From Ignavibacteriota bacterium (GTDB lineage: Bacteria > Bacteroidota > Ignavibacteria > Tepidaquicellales > Tepidaquicellaceae), in the NCBI GenBank assembly GCA_026390735.1, contig JAPLFJ010000026.1, positions 80,399-144,398 of the forward strand: DNA of 64,000 bases. Reading direction: 5' to 3'. Positions within the stretch are counted from its first letter, which is position 1. Each line of letters starts with the position of its first letter. Of this stretch, positions 1-8,751 are shown piece after piece. The notes beneath the pieces are model-generated. The model ran no database searches. It worked only from the letters and a program-made list of their open reading frames with translations, and was not told the DNA's origin. The position numbers and the translations under genes are program-made.

Positions 1-724
1 TTGCCTGAAGTTCTTTCAACTTCTTAATCGATGTCTGTGTCTTTGATTTTAAAACTGATTCAAGATAATTACCGATTAATATAAGCGTGATAATCATCGC
101 AGAAGTCTCGAAATATACCTCATGCGAATTTCTGAGTGCATCCAGGTTCAGGTTGAAAATATGATTTATTGCAATTACGAAACTGTAAACATATGAAGAA
201 AGGACTCCCATAGACACAAGAGTATTCATATCGCTCTTTAAAATCTTTGCCGAGTTGTATGCGCCTGATAGAAACTTTCTTCCGTTGTAGAAAACCACAT
301 ATGAAGTTAAAAGCAATAAAGATATTAAAGAGAAATTCGGGGTTATCTTAAGGTCGTACATACCATGATGACCGCTCATTGATATTAACATAATCAGCGC
401 TGTTAACATTGCTGATACTATAAAGTTATATTTATCAGAAGCCAGTTTCTGTTTCTTTATTTTCTCAACAGCATCTTCGTCGTCTTCCTCTATAACGTCA
501 TATCCGAGTTTTCTTATGTCAGATACAATATCTTTAATTAAAATTACGTTCGGATTGAATGAAACATTCGCAACTTCTGAAGTGAAATTAATGTCTACGT
601 TGTGGATTCCGTTAAGTTTTTCGAGGTATGTTTTGATACTGTTTGCACAGTTCACGCATTCCATTCCGGTAACGTCAAGCTCAACAGCTTCAAAATTCTC
701 CGGACTATTCTTTTTGTTAATCAA
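1..724 (-). CDS. copA: Copper-translocating P-type ATPase, N-terminal part (runs off the window)
   Basis: Heavy-metal P1B-type ATPase that would export Cu+ (or a related metal) across the inner membrane. Translating the reverse strand gives one soluble metal-binding HMA domain with the GMECVNCA box (GMxCxxC) near 651-680, then a charged linker and the first membrane segments. A cytoplasmic stretch typical of CopA follows (FYNGRKFLSGAYNSAK, then DMNTLVSMGVLSS), and then YFETSAMIITLILIGNYL. The phosphorylation and ATP-binding domains lie beyond base 1, so metal specificity (the CPC motif) cannot be read. The start is uncertain: the frame is open from about base 766 with no ATG before the HMA domain. 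TTG at 724 is my choice; ATA 733 or ATT 763 are alternatives. It sits directly after folP on the same strand and is probably cotranscribed. Family call is firm, start is weak. Confidence 0.85.
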   Translation of the reverse strand, partial: MINKKNSPENFEAVELDVTGMECVNCANSIKTYLEKLNGIHNVDINFTSEVANVSFNPNVILIKDIVSDIRKLGYDVIEEDDEDAVEKIKKQKLASDKYNFIVSAMLTALIMLISMSGHHGMYDLKITPNFSLISLLLLTSYVVFYNGRKFLSGAYNSAKILKSDMNTLVSMGVLSSYVYSFVIAINHIFNLNLDALRNSHEVYFETSAMIITLILIGNYLESVLKSKTQTSIKKLKELQA

Positions 725-738
725 ATCTGTTATATCGT

Positions 739-1572
739 TTACTTTAAAGCGTCTGCTGTTAATGCAGCACGTTTATTCTCTAAAACATCGTGTACTCTTA
801 TAATGTTCGCACCATTCAATATCCCTGCTGTGTTCGCGGCCATCGTTCCTTCAATCCTTTCGTCAGTACCGGATTCATAGATTTCATTAATAAACCTTTT
901 CTTCGAAAGACCAAGTAATACAGGGTAACCAAGTGACTTAAACTTATAAAGATTCTTTATGATTTCTATGTTATGTTCAAATGTCTTGCCGAATCCGATG
1001 CCCGGGTCGACTATTATCTGTTCTATCCCTGCCTCTTTTGCTATCGAGACTGAATTCCCTAAATATTCCTTTATCTCTTCTATTACATTATCATAAACAG
1101 GATTCTTCTGCATCTCTTTTGGTGTGCCTTTTATGTGCATAAGTATGCACGATGCATTATACTTCTTCGTAACCTCAGCAATCTTATCGTCAAACTGAAA
1201 TCCGCTTATATCGTTTACAATAACTGCACCTACCTTCAATGCTTCTTCAGCAACTTCGTGTTTGTACGTATCTATTGAAATTGGAATGTTAATGTGTTTC
1301 TTTATCTCTGAAATTACAGGAATCACTCTCAGGATTTCTTTGTCTGCACTTACTTTCTGAGCACCTGGGCGGGTTGATTCGCCCCCGACGTCAATAAAGT
1401 CGGCGCCTTCTCTTTCCATACGCACTGCATCAACTACAATTCTCTGCATCTGAATATCTTTATCGAAGTATTTCCCTCCGTCAGAGAAAGAATCGGGTGT
1501 GATGTTTAATACCCCCATCACAAAAGTGCGGGATGAAAGATCGTATTCTAAATTATTAAACTTATAAATCAT
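739..1572 (-). CDS. folP: Dihydropteroate synthase
   Basis: Condenses 6-hydroxymethyl-dihydropterin diphosphate with p-aminobenzoate to make 7,8-dihydropteroate in folate synthesis; cytoplasmic TIM barrel and target of sulfonamides. The 277-residue length is normal. Visible signatures are GVLNITPDSFSDGG (about 20-33), DVGGESTRPGA, the SIDTYKHEVAEEAL strand with NDISGF, and the late DPGIGFGKT and LLGLSKKRF motifs. The C-terminus ends with the usual IRVHDV. It lies downstream of metG on the same strand and just upstream of the copper ATPase gene, whose open frame overlaps its 3' end. No sulfonamide-resistance-type insertion is obvious by eye. Confident call. Confidence 0.96.
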   Translation of the reverse strand: MIYKFNNLEYDLSSRTFVMGVLNITPDSFSDGGKYFDKDIQMQRIVVDAVRMEREGADFIDVGGESTRPGAQKVSADKEILRVIPVISEIKKHINIPISIDTYKHEVAEEALKVGAVIVNDISGFQFDDKIAEVTKKYNASCILMHIKGTPKEMQKNPVYDNVIEEIKEYLGNSVSIAKEAGIEQIIVDPGIGFGKTFEHNIEIIKNLYKFKSLGYPVLLGLSKKRFINEIYESGTDERIEGTMAANTAGILNGANIIRVHDVLENKRAALTADALK

Positions 1573-1597
1573 TAATTTCTATAATCCTCAATATGTC

Positions 1598-1659
1598 ATC
1601 CCTACGGGACTTAACTTATATTAATCCTTTTTGTTATTGTTATGTCGCTCCTACGGAGC
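1598..1659 (-). repeat. Paired palindromic element, copy 1 (between metG and folP)
   Basis: Two 13-base imperfect palindromes, ATCCCTACGGGAC (1598-1610) and GCTCCTACGGAGC (1647-1659), lie 49 bp apart. Read on the minus strand each is followed by GACATA, the same tag that follows the second palindrome of the copies at 27827-28009. It is a member of the dispersed family described for 27827, 62363 and 63168. Confidence 0.7.
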
Positions 1660-1703
1660 TTCTTTTATAATACTCTTCACTAAATTGTCTGTTTTTTATT
1701 CCA

Positions 1704-3695
1704 CTAACTTACGTCGGCTCCGTCTGCTATTTCACCGTCGACAGTTATCACTTTCAGTTTTCCGTCTATCTTTGCGGCAAGAAGCATTCCCTGTGATTCA
1801 AGTCCCATCAATTTTGCCGGTTTCAGGTTGTCAACTATTAAAACCGTTTTATTCAATATCTGTTCAGCTGAATAATGTTCGGCTATACCGGCTATAATTT
1901 GCTTTTCTTTGCTTCCGCATTTTACTTTCAGTTTCAGGAGTTTCTTGCTTTTTGGAACTGCTTCTGCATGAATCACTACTGCCGTTGCAAGTTTTACCTT
2001 CTTAAAATCATCAATCGTAATAAGATTTTCTTCTACTACAACCACTTCCTCTTCTTTAGGTGCAGCAAGTTCTATCTGCGGGAAAAGTATTTCGTTCTCG
2101 CCGAGTTCGGTATCTCCCTTTAAAACAAGATCGCCAATCTTATCCCAGCTAAAGTCAGAATTGTCTTTCCCGAGTACCTTCAGAATCTTTTCCGACGTAA
2201 ACGGAATCACAGGAGCAATTGCAATCGCGAGCGAATGTGCAATCTCAAGGCAGTCGTTTATAATTTCTCCGCACTTTGCCTCGTCAGTTTTTATTACTTT
2301 CCACGGCTCACTGTCATTAAAGTATTTATTCGCCGCACGGGCTATGTTCATAGTTTCATTTAAAGCATCGCGGAATTTATAATTGTTGTAACAGTCTTCT
2401 ATAACTTTCTTCTGTGATTTTATGTAAGCAAATATTTCAGGCACTTCACCCGAAACCCTTGCAGGTATTTTGTTGTCAAACTTATTCTTTGCAAACACTA
2501 CGGTACGGTTTATGAAGTTACCGAGTATTGCTGCAAGTTCATTGTTATTCTTTGACTGTAAATCTTCCCACGAGAAATCAGAATCTTTATTCTCGGGCAT
2601 ATTCGATGCTACCGAATACCTTACAACATCAGGATTGAACGATTCCACAACATCCTTCACGAGTATTCCGTGACCTTTGCTCTTAGAAAGTTTCGCACCA
2701 TCGAGATTTAAGAATTCGTTTGCAGGAACGTTCTCCGCAAGTACAAACCCGCCGTGTGCCATAAGCATTGCAGGGAATACAATCGCGTGAAAAATAATAT
2801 TATCTTTGCCAATAAAATGTACCATCCTTGTGTCTTCTTCGCACCAGTAATCTTTCCATTTCTCAGGCGTTCCTCTTTCTATAAATAATTCCTTCGTTGC
2901 AGAGATGTAACCAATCGGTGCTTCAAACCAAACATAAATCACTTTGCCTTCAGTATTCTTCACGGGCACTTTCACGCCCCAATCAAGGTCACGCGTAATG
3001 GCACGGTCTTTTAAACCTGTCTTAAACCAGCCCTCGCAGTAATTCTTAACGTTCGGTTTCCAGTTAGTCTTTCCTTTAATCCACTCTTCCAGTTTTGGCT
3101 GAAACGCTTCCAGAGGAAAGAAGAAATTTATAGATTCTTTTACAACGGGAGTGTCACCCGAGATTTTAGACTTTGGATCCTTCAGTTCAAGAGGAGTAAG
3201 GTTAGACCCACACTTTTCGCACTGGTCGCCGCGTGCTTCTTCATATCCGCAGATAGGGCAGGTACCTTCCACAAACCTGTCAGCGAGGAATCTTTTATCT
3301 TTTTCTGAATAGAGCTGTTTCTCTGTTTTTTGAACAAGAAGGTTTTTATCAAAAAGGTTGAGGAAAAAATCCTGAGAAGTCTTGTGATGAATCTCGTTTG
3401 AAGTCCGTGAATAAATATCAAAAGAAATTCCAAGTTTAGCAAAAGCATCTTTATTCGCAAAGTGAAACCTGTCAATGATTTCTCTGGGAGTAACATTCTC
3501 TTTCATAGCGGAAATTTCTATAGCCGTGCCATGTTCATCCGAGCCGCAGACAAAAATAATCTCTTCGCTGCAAAGTCTTTTAAACCTTACAAAAATATCT
3601 GCCGGTAAATACGCACCTGCAATATGCCCGAGATGAATATATCCGTTGGCATAAGGTAATGCCGCTGTAACAAGTAATCTATTTTTCATTGGCAA
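1704..3695 (-). CDS. metG: Methionyl-tRNA synthetase with C-terminal tRNA-binding domain
   Basis: Charges tRNA-Met and initiator tRNA in the cytoplasm. The 663 residues include the class I HIGH-type motif HLGH (21-24), a knuckle with four Cys (C146, C149, C159, C162) as in the two-CxxC zinc-binding MetRS form, and the KMSKS-type loop KLSKS (335-339). After the anticodon-binding helical domain comes a Glu-rich linker, then a C-terminal EMAPII/Trbp111-like OB domain from about residue 565 (ITIDDFKKVKLATAVVIHAE to the end). That domain usually promotes dimerisation and tRNA binding. The start MPMKNR could equally be the Met two codons later. It is followed on the same strand by folP after a 131-bp gap holding a palindromic repeat. 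Confidence 0.97.
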   Translation of the reverse strand: MPMKNRLLVTAALPYANGYIHLGHIAGAYLPADIFVRFKRLCSEEIIFVCGSDEHGTAIEISAMKENVTPREIIDRFHFANKDAFAKLGISFDIYSRTSNEIHHKTSQDFFLNLFDKNLLVQKTEKQLYSEKDKRFLADRFVEGTCPICGYEEARGDQCEKCGSNLTPLELKDPKSKISGDTPVVKESINFFFPLEAFQPKLEEWIKGKTNWKPNVKNYCEGWFKTGLKDRAITRDLDWGVKVPVKNTEGKVIYVWFEAPIGYISATKELFIERGTPEKWKDYWCEEDTRMVHFIGKDNIIFHAIVFPAMLMAHGGFVLAENVPANEFLNLDGAKLSKSKGHGILVKDVVESFNPDVVRYSVASNMPENKDSDFSWEDLQSKNNNELAAILGNFINRTVVFAKNKFDNKIPARVSGEVPEIFAYIKSQKKVIEDCYNNYKFRDALNETMNIARAANKYFNDSEPWKVIKTDEAKCGEIINDCLEIAHSLAIAIAPVIPFTSEKILKVLGKDNSDFSWDKIGDLVLKGDTELGENEILFPQIELAAPKEEEVVVVEENLITIDDFKKVKLATAVVIHAEAVPKSKKLLKLKVKCGSKEKQIIAGIAEHYSAEQILNKTVLIVDNLKPAKLMGLESQGMLLAAKIDGKLKVITVDGEIADGADVS

Positions 3696-4477
3696 ATATA
3701 CTCAATACAGGCTTTTGAATAAATGGAAAACAATGACTTATATTTAGTCTGAATATTTACAGATTCAGGATTAGATAAAAGAATAATACTTACATTTGAA
3801 TTCTTAAAATATAGGGGTACATTTGTAAAAAGAAGCAGTATAAGATTATAAATCCTCTGAAACAGACCGGAAATCTGCACTTCAAAAAAAACAAAGAAAA
3901 TAGCGTATTGGTGTCGTATTGCTTCAGACAGAATCTATTTAGCCTGTATATACTTGCCAGTAAAGGGAGTATAAAAATGATACATTTGCGAGAATTAATA
4001 ATAGTGTTGTGACTATTCTATAGCATCTCTCATTGTGATGGAGTAGTTGGAATTTTGCAATATTCCGAAAATTAAAAAACATACAACCTCTGATGGAATA
4101 AAGTAACAATCTTGAAATCATGTTTGGCTTCATAATTAATATATTGTTTTTTCATGTAAAACATATTAATTTTATTTGGGTCAAGTAAGATTAAAAACGT
4201 TAGGGTTTATGTAAGTTCTTTAACATTGACGGGATTTCTTGAAACAAAAAGTATTGATTTGCTTATATAGTCAGTTTAAGACAAAAATATATATTTAAGT
4301 TTTTGATATTGGCCCAATAGCACACACGATTTTTAATTTCTAATACATATATCCATTGTCTGGTATTTTTATATTTCCATTTACCTAAGATATTCCCGGG
4401 GAGAAAATATTAAATAAAATTATTATAATTTGTTAAATACAAAAGTATAAGCAAGAAATTTAAAACAAAAACATAAT
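3696..4477. other. Long AT-rich intergenic region, no gene recognised
   Basis: A 782-bp gap between divergent genes (metG minus, FGE-like protein plus). Only short reading frames with no recognisable domain or ribosome-binding context occur. It must contain the promoters of both flanking genes, but I cannot place them. The strong AT bias contrasts with the GC-richer gene that follows. Confidence 0.6.
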
Positions 4478-5992
4478 ATGAAACAAAAAAATCTATCACG
4501 TTTGATTCAATTTCAGACAGTTCTTATGCTCTGTCTGTTTATGTTTGCAAGTTACAATGGCTTAGCAAACAACGTTACAGTTTCCAACTTTAGTCTGACA
4601 GGACAAAATGCAGCAAATCATTACGCAATGGTGAAATTCGACATCACCTGGGAAAACTCATGGCGGACTTCGTCCGATCCGAATAACTGGGATGCCGCCT
4701 GGGTGTTTGTGAAGTACCGTGTAGGCACAAGCGGGTGGCAGCATACGTGGCTGAATAATACGGGACACGTCAACCCAACCGGAAGTACAATATCAACCGG
4801 CTTGCTTGACCCGGCTTTACCATTTAACCAAACCACTAATCCCGGTTTGGGTGCATTTATATACCGCGATTCTAATGGCACAGGCACATTTTCGAAAACA
4901 GGCGTACAGCTCCGATGGAACTACGGCGCCAATGGTGTAGCTGATAATGCAATCGTAGATATTCGCGTATATGCCATAGAGCAGGTATATGTGCCGCAGG
5001 GGAGCTTTTCTGTAGGAAGCGGCGGAACGGAATACGACGCTTTTTACAAATACCCCACAACAGCTAATCCTTATCAGATTACAAGTGAAGGCGCAATCAC
5101 AGTAGGAACTGCAACCAATAACCTTTATTACCCTGTTGTTTATTATGGCGGCGACCAACTCGGTCCCATCCCTGCCGCATTCCCAAAAGGATTCAACGCT
5201 TTCTACTCTATGAAGTATGAAATAAGCCAGCAGGAATATGTTGACTTTTTGAATACTCTTACACAAACGCAGGCTTCCAATCGTTATTCTACTTCAAGCA
5301 CAGGTTATAGGTATGGCATTACAGCATCAAGTGGAGTTTACAGCACCACCAACCCTTTTGTCGCCTGCAACTGGATAAATTGGCCTGATTTAGTTGCATA
5401 TCTTGATTGGAGCGGTTTGCGTCCGATGACAGAATTGGAATTTGAAAAATCCTGCCGAGGCATAATACCCTCAGTGTCCAACGAATATTCCTGGGGCACC
5501 ACAGGAATTGGCGGTATTACATACACACTGAGCAATAGTGGATTGACAAACGAGAACATAGCTACAAATTACAGCACAAGTCTTGGCAATGCGGCAACTG
5601 GGTCAACTATCCCTTATGGTGGCAGTATTAATGGACCGGTCAGAGTAGGAATCTTTGCGGGTAATGGATTAAATACAGGCAGGGTATCAGCGGGCGCAAC
5701 GTATTACGGCATAATGGAGATGAGCGGCAATCTGTGGGAACGCCCTGTAACAGTGGGCAACCCAACAGGCAGAGGATTTACAGGCACACACGGCAACGGA
5801 GTATTAAATACCGCTGGCGATGCTGATGCATTAACATGGCCCGGTATAAATTCCGAAGGCGCAGGTTTCCGTGGCGGCTATTGGTCCGGTAGTGACACTA
5901 ACTTGAGAGTTTCTGACCGTCCCAATGCGGCGAGTACATACATTGTTCGGCACTACTTTTATGGTGGTCGTGGAGTTCGTACGGCGCCTTAG
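4478..5992 (+). CDS. Secreted formylglycine-generating-enzyme-like (SUMF1/FGE-sulfatase domain) protein
   Basis: 504 residues with an N-terminal signal peptide (hydrophobic run ending near FASYNGLANN). An all-beta region of about 170 residues is followed by a C-type-lectin-like FGE-sulfatase domain. Domain markers are PKGFNAFYSMKYEISQQEYVD style opening, a region with LRPMTELEFEKSCRG, EMSGNLWERPV, and the end FRGGYWSGSD ... GGRGVRTAP. In true FGE a Cys pair acts on sulfatases; the GFRCAR-like end here lacks the Cys, so enzymatic activity is doubtful. A binding or structural role is as likely. It carries no T9SS sorting domain itself. By eye it is GC-richer than its neighbours and sits between AT-rich gaps, which suggests transfer. 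Function unknown beyond fold. Confidence 0.8.
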   Translation: MKQKNLSRLIQFQTVLMLCLFMFASYNGLANNVTVSNFSLTGQNAANHYAMVKFDITWENSWRTSSDPNNWDAAWVFVKYRVGTSGWQHTWLNNTGHVNPTGSTISTGLLDPALPFNQTTNPGLGAFIYRDSNGTGTFSKTGVQLRWNYGANGVADNAIVDIRVYAIEQVYVPQGSFSVGSGGTEYDAFYKYPTTANPYQITSEGAITVGTATNNLYYPVVYYGGDQLGPIPAAFPKGFNAFYSMKYEISQQEYVDFLNTLTQTQASNRYSTSSTGYRYGITASSGVYSTTNPFVACNWINWPDLVAYLDWSGLRPMTELEFEKSCRGIIPSVSNEYSWGTTGIGGITYTLSNSGLTNENIATNYSTSLGNAATGSTIPYGGSINGPVRVGIFAGNGLNTGRVSAGATYYGIMEMSGNLWERPVTVGNPTGRGFTGTHGNGVLNTAGDADALTWPGINSEGAGFRGGYWSGSDTNLRVSDRPNAASTYIVRHYFYGGRGVRTAP

Positions 5993-6154
5993 CAAATGGT
6001 TATAAACATTCAGAATCAGGGACGGCAGCCAAATAAAGATATTTTTCTGATATGCAGACAGCAAGTTTTAAAAGTAAAGAATAAATAGTAAAAAGCATAT
6101 AAAGTATCAATTAATAGAATAACGATTTTATTAAATTTAAACATAATAAAAAAA

Positions 6155-6574
6155 ATGAAGAAGATAACAATAATATTAATAGCACTCATACTTGCACTGC
6201 CAGTTTTGCTTCAAGCACAATATTCGGGAGGCAACGGCAGGGGTGATGTAATGCTTGAACTTCTATCAAGTCCACTAACCAATACAGGCAACAACAACAT
6301 TACAACTTCAGAATCATATTCATTGTCACAGAACTATCCGAATCCGTTTAATCCGACAACAAACATAAAATTTGATGTCGCAAAGTTTAGTAATGTAAAG
6401 ATAATTGTTTTTGATATTATGGGACGTGAAGTTCAAACGCTCGTAAACGAATCGGTGAAACCAGGAACGTATGAAACATCATTCGACGGTTCATCATTAG
6501 CAAGCGGAGTTTACTTTTATAAATTGATAACTAGCGGCTTCACTGAAACAAAGAGAATGCTGATGATAAAGTAA
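6155..6574 (+). CDS. Minimal secreted protein: signal peptide plus T9SS type A sorting domain
   Basis: 139 residues: a signal peptide ending at LLQA, a short segment with YSGGNGRGDVMLEL, a Ser/Thr/Asn linker, and then a complete type A sorting domain. That domain runs from SLSQNYPNPFNPTTNIKF to the end TKRMLMIK. No passenger domain of any size is present, unlike the other T9SS proteins in the window. It lies 162 bp downstream of the FGE-like gene, which is secreted but has no sorting domain. The two could be products of one split gene or separate partners; nothing in the sequence decides this. It ends just before a strong hairpin terminator. The sorting domain call is firm, the biological role is unknown. 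Confidence 0.85.
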   Translation: MKKITIILIALILALPVLLQAQYSGGNGRGDVMLELLSSPLTNTGNNNITTSESYSLSQNYPNPFNPTTNIKFDVAKFSNVKIIVFDIMGREVQTLVNESVKPGTYETSFDGSSLASGVYFYKLITSGFTETKRMLMIK

Positions 6575-6660
6575 GGTTAATCATTTTATCATAAATTCGT
6601 CTTCTTTATGGCGGAATGATGATAAATTAATTAAGCTAAATATAAGAGGTTACAAATCAG

Positions 6661-6692
6661 AAAACCTTCCCGGTTAATCACGGGAAGGTTTT
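6661..6692. terminator. Bidirectional hairpin terminator
   Basis: Perfect 12-bp arms AAAACCTTCCCG (6661-6672) and CGGGAAGGTTTT (6681-6692) with an 8-base loop, placed between two convergent genes (6155 plus, 6696 minus) and flanked by A and T runs on either side. Confidence 0.85.
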
Positions 6693-6695
6693 CTT

Positions 6696-7196
6696 TTACT
6701 TAGTAAGTATTGTTATTAAATCTGCGTGTTGAGGAAACTTTTCGCTCAGTTCTTCTTTCTTACATAGCTCGAAATCGGAATATTCGAAGCCGGGGGATAC
6801 TGTGCAACCGACGAGTGCAAAGGAAGATTTGTCACGTACTTCTGCGGCAAAATAGTGACCAGTCTTAATGCAAAACTGGAAGCATTCGCCTGATTCAAAG
6901 TCTTTTCCGAGCGATATTGAATTAAGTGAGCCATCCGGACTTATAATGTGAACATCAAGTGTTGTTCCTTTGTAGAAGTGCCAGATTTCATCCGATTTTA
7001 ATACGTGGAATGCTGAATAATCGTTTTCTGACAGCAGAAAATATATCGATGTGTATAGGGAGTGTTTCCCTGAAAATCTTTCGTGCAAATCTTTTTCGAT
7101 TGTCTCGTCTGAACGGTAAACTTCTGAGAAGTATCCTCCTTCAGGATGTTTTGTAAGGTTAAGTGCATCTATAATTTTTTCTGCTTCTTTGTTCAT
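6696..7196 (-). CDS. Cupin superfamily protein, DUF985/Cupin_5 family
   Basis: 166-residue cytoplasmic protein of the DUF985 (Cupin_5) family, recognised by the opening LTKHPEGGYFSEVYRS, the central FHVLKSDEIWHFYKG and the VGCTVSPGFEYSDFEL segment. The fold is a single beta-barrel; EIWHFY supplies part of the usual cupin metal or ligand pocket. The biochemical role of the family is not established (some members are linked to sugar or epimerase-like chemistry), so no substrate is proposed. It is a single gene on the minus strand, convergent with the mini T9SS gene and upstream of a repeat-rich spacer. Length is normal for the family. Confidence 0.88.
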   Translation of the reverse strand: MNKEAEKIIDALNLTKHPEGGYFSEVYRSDETIEKDLHERFSGKHSLYTSIYFLLSENDYSAFHVLKSDEIWHFYKGTTLDVHIISPDGSLNSISLGKDFESGECFQFCIKTGHYFAAEVRDKSSFALVGCTVSPGFEYSDFELCKKEELSEKFPQHADLITILTK

Positions 7197-7229
7197 TCTG
7201 AAATTTGATTATCTAATACTTTATTGTCT

Positions 7230-7345
7230 ATGGATTCCCTGTATTATGGATCCCCGTATTCTGGATTCCCGATAAGATCATTCGGGAATGACAAAGAACA
7301 GAGAACGACAAAGAACAGAGAATGACAAAGAGTACAAGTTACTCA
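7230..7345. repeat. Short tandem repeats and inverted repeat in spacer
   Basis: Three degenerate 16-bp units beginning ATGGATTCC (7230, 7246, 7262 area) run into an inverted repeat ATTCCCGA/TCGGGAAT (about 7265-7289). Three 17-bp units of the type GAATGACAAAGAACAGA follow, up to 7345. The ATTCCCG...CGGGAATGAC core resembles dispersed intergenic repeats common in many bacteria. The hairpin could also terminate transcription. Confidence 0.6.
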
Positions 7346-7356
7346 CTTTTAATAAA

Positions 7357-7770
7357 TTATTCTATGAACTTAGCACGTTCTTCTGCAGATGGAATTCTGC
7401 ATACTTCTTTCTTCCCGAACCATCTGTAACGGTTGCGTGCAATTATGTCATAAAATAAATTCCTGATAAATGGCGGAATGACAATAAATGCAAAGGAAAG
7501 ACTATAAGGGAATGATAAATCTTTTGCAATTCTTAATGCTGCGGAGGAACGTGTGAAATATTTTCCGTTTGATACAAGTATGAGCGTGGAAAACGAATCA
7601 GCCGGCAGATTAAAATCTTTTAAACACTCTTGCCCGAAGTCCGACTGTAAAGATGCAAACCTGAATACATCGCGTTTATCTTTATCGATAATAAAATTTA
7701 CTGATGAATTGCAGAAATTACAAACACCGTCGAATAAGATTACTTCGTTTTCCGTTACTGTCATTACCAA
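7357..7770 (-). CDS. DCC-family thiol-disulfide oxidoreductase-like protein (DUF393)
   Basis: 137 residues of the DUF393/YuxK family. The characteristic start VILFDGVCNFCNSSVNFI contains the DGxCxxC pair that gives a thioredoxin-like active site. The FASLQSDFG segment and the R-Y-R-W-F-G-K end are also typical. Members are thought to be thiol-disulfide oxidoreductases, but their substrates are unknown. The annotated start MVMTVTENEV could be shortened to the internal MTVTEN. It is divergent from the lipoprotein gene at 7845, so the 74-bp gap should hold two promoters. Confidence 0.88.
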   Translation of the reverse strand: MVMTVTENEVILFDGVCNFCNSSVNFIIDKDKRDVFRFASLQSDFGQECLKDFNLPADSFSTLILVSNGKYFTRSSAALRIAKDLSFPYSLSFAFIVIPPFIRNLFYDIIARNRYRWFGKKEVCRIPSAEERAKFIE

Positions 7771-7844
7771 ATTATGTTTTAATAAAAGTATATTTTGAGT
7801 ATTTTAAACATACATTATAAAACAAACAATTAAAATTAAAAGTT

Positions 7845-8489
7845 ATGAAGATTCAAAAATTGATGTACCTGCTGGCAGTTGTTGTGCTATCGTTCAGTTT
7901 TATAACCGGCTGCGGAAAGAAAGATGCAACCGACAAAAAAGACGATAAAAAGGGCGATAAGAAGGAAGTTGCAGTAAGTGAAAACACACCTTTCCATCTT
8001 AAGTACGAAATGGTAAGTGAAACCGAAAAGGGTTCGATGGATATGTACGTTTTAGGGAAAAGTGTAAAGCTTGATATTAAGGCAAAAGATAAAGGAACTG
8101 ATGTGAATTCTACAATGTACGTCAAAGAAGGAATGATGTATATGGTAATGGACTTAATGGGGCAGAAAATGGGAATGAAGATGGATGTTTCGAAAGATGA
8201 AAACTTCCAGAAAGATTTTGCAAAGTTATACGATGTAAAAGATAAATTGAAAGATTACACAAAGGGCGGCTCAGAAGAAATCATCGGTTATAAATGCGAT
8301 GTTTATTCAAAGGGTGAAGAGAAAATCTGGATTTACCAGGATAAGATGGCATTGAAATTTACCGACGGTAAAATGACAATGACAGCTTCGACTTTTGAAC
8401 CGGAAGCAAAAGTAGCTCCTGACTTTTTCGATCCTCCAAAGGATATTGACTTCAAATCGATGGATGATTTGAAAAATATGGGCAAGTAA
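7845..8489 (+). CDS. Lipoprotein, DUF4412-like
   Basis: 214 residues beginning with a lipoprotein signal and lipobox FITGC (Cys near residue 23), then a Lys/Asp-rich tether (KKDATDKKDDKKGDKK) and a beta-rich domain. That domain contains YEMVSETEKGSMDMYV, a Met-rich stretch (MYMVMDLMGQKMGMKM) and GYKCDVYSK. The arrangement (periplasmic, Met-rich, one Cys in GYKC) resembles DUF4412 lipoproteins, whose function is unknown. The Met-rich stretch could bind copper or a hydrophobic ligand, but this is speculation. The gene stands alone and ends in a clear hairpin terminator. Confidence 0.75.
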   Translation: MKIQKLMYLLAVVVLSFSFITGCGKKDATDKKDDKKGDKKEVAVSENTPFHLKYEMVSETEKGSMDMYVLGKSVKLDIKAKDKGTDVNSTMYVKEGMMYMVMDLMGQKMGMKMDVSKDENFQKDFAKLYDVKDKLKDYTKGGSEEIIGYKCDVYSKGEEKIWIYQDKMALKFTDGKMTMTASTFEPEAKVAPDFFDPPKDIDFKSMDDLKNMGK

Positions 8490-8517
8490 CCGAACCATAG
8501 GTAATATCAGTGTTTAT

Positions 8518-8545
8518 AAGGGTTTGAGTCTGTACTCAAACCCTT
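8518..8545 (+). terminator. Rho-independent terminator of the lipoprotein gene
   Basis: Perfect 12-bp arms AAGGGTTTGAGT (8518-8529) and ACTCAAACCCTT (8534-8545), 4-base loop, followed by a T run. Confidence 0.88.
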
Positions 8546-8611
8546 TTTGCATTAAAATATACATTGAGAAAGACGTTGAAATTGCGTATTTTCACAGTAT
8601 TAAAAATGAGA

Positions 8612-8684
8612 GGGGATATAGCTCAGTTGGTAGAGCACTTCGTTCGCAATGAAGGGGTCGCAGGTTCGAATCCTGTTATCTCCA
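8612..8684 (+). tRNA. tRNA-Ala (anticodon CGC)
   Basis: 73-nt cloverleaf: acceptor GGGGATA/TATCTCC, D-arm GCTC/GAGC, anticodon arm CTTCG-TTCGCAA-TGAAG, 5-nt variable loop, T-arm with TTCGAAT, discriminator A. The acceptor stem carries the G3.U70 wobble that is the alanine identity element. Loop position gives anticodon CGC (codon GCG). The 3' CCA is not encoded. It lies between two terminator hairpins, upstream of gyrA. Confidence 0.95.
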
Positions 8685-8692
8685 CGAAAATT

Positions 8693-8716
8693 ATAAAGCC
8701 CGAAAACGGGCTTTAT
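8693..8716 (+). terminator. Terminator after tRNA-Ala
   Basis: Arms ATAAAGCCCG (8693-8702) and CGGGCTTTAT (8707-8716) with an AAAA loop, immediately 3' of the tRNA. The following T run is short. Confidence 0.75.
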
Positions 8717-8751
8717 TCAAGTATGTAAAAGTTTATTTAAATAATTAATTA

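Noticed and set aside
3686..4133. Two short minus-strand reading frames upstream of metG
   Set aside because: No domain, AT-driven composition, no ribosome-binding context; likely chance frames in a promoter region.
5860..6150. Diversity-generating retroelement variable region at the end of the FGE-like gene
   Set aside because: The lectin-like end resembles one, but no template repeat, accessory gene or reverse transcriptase was seen in the window. Kept only as a low-weight finding.
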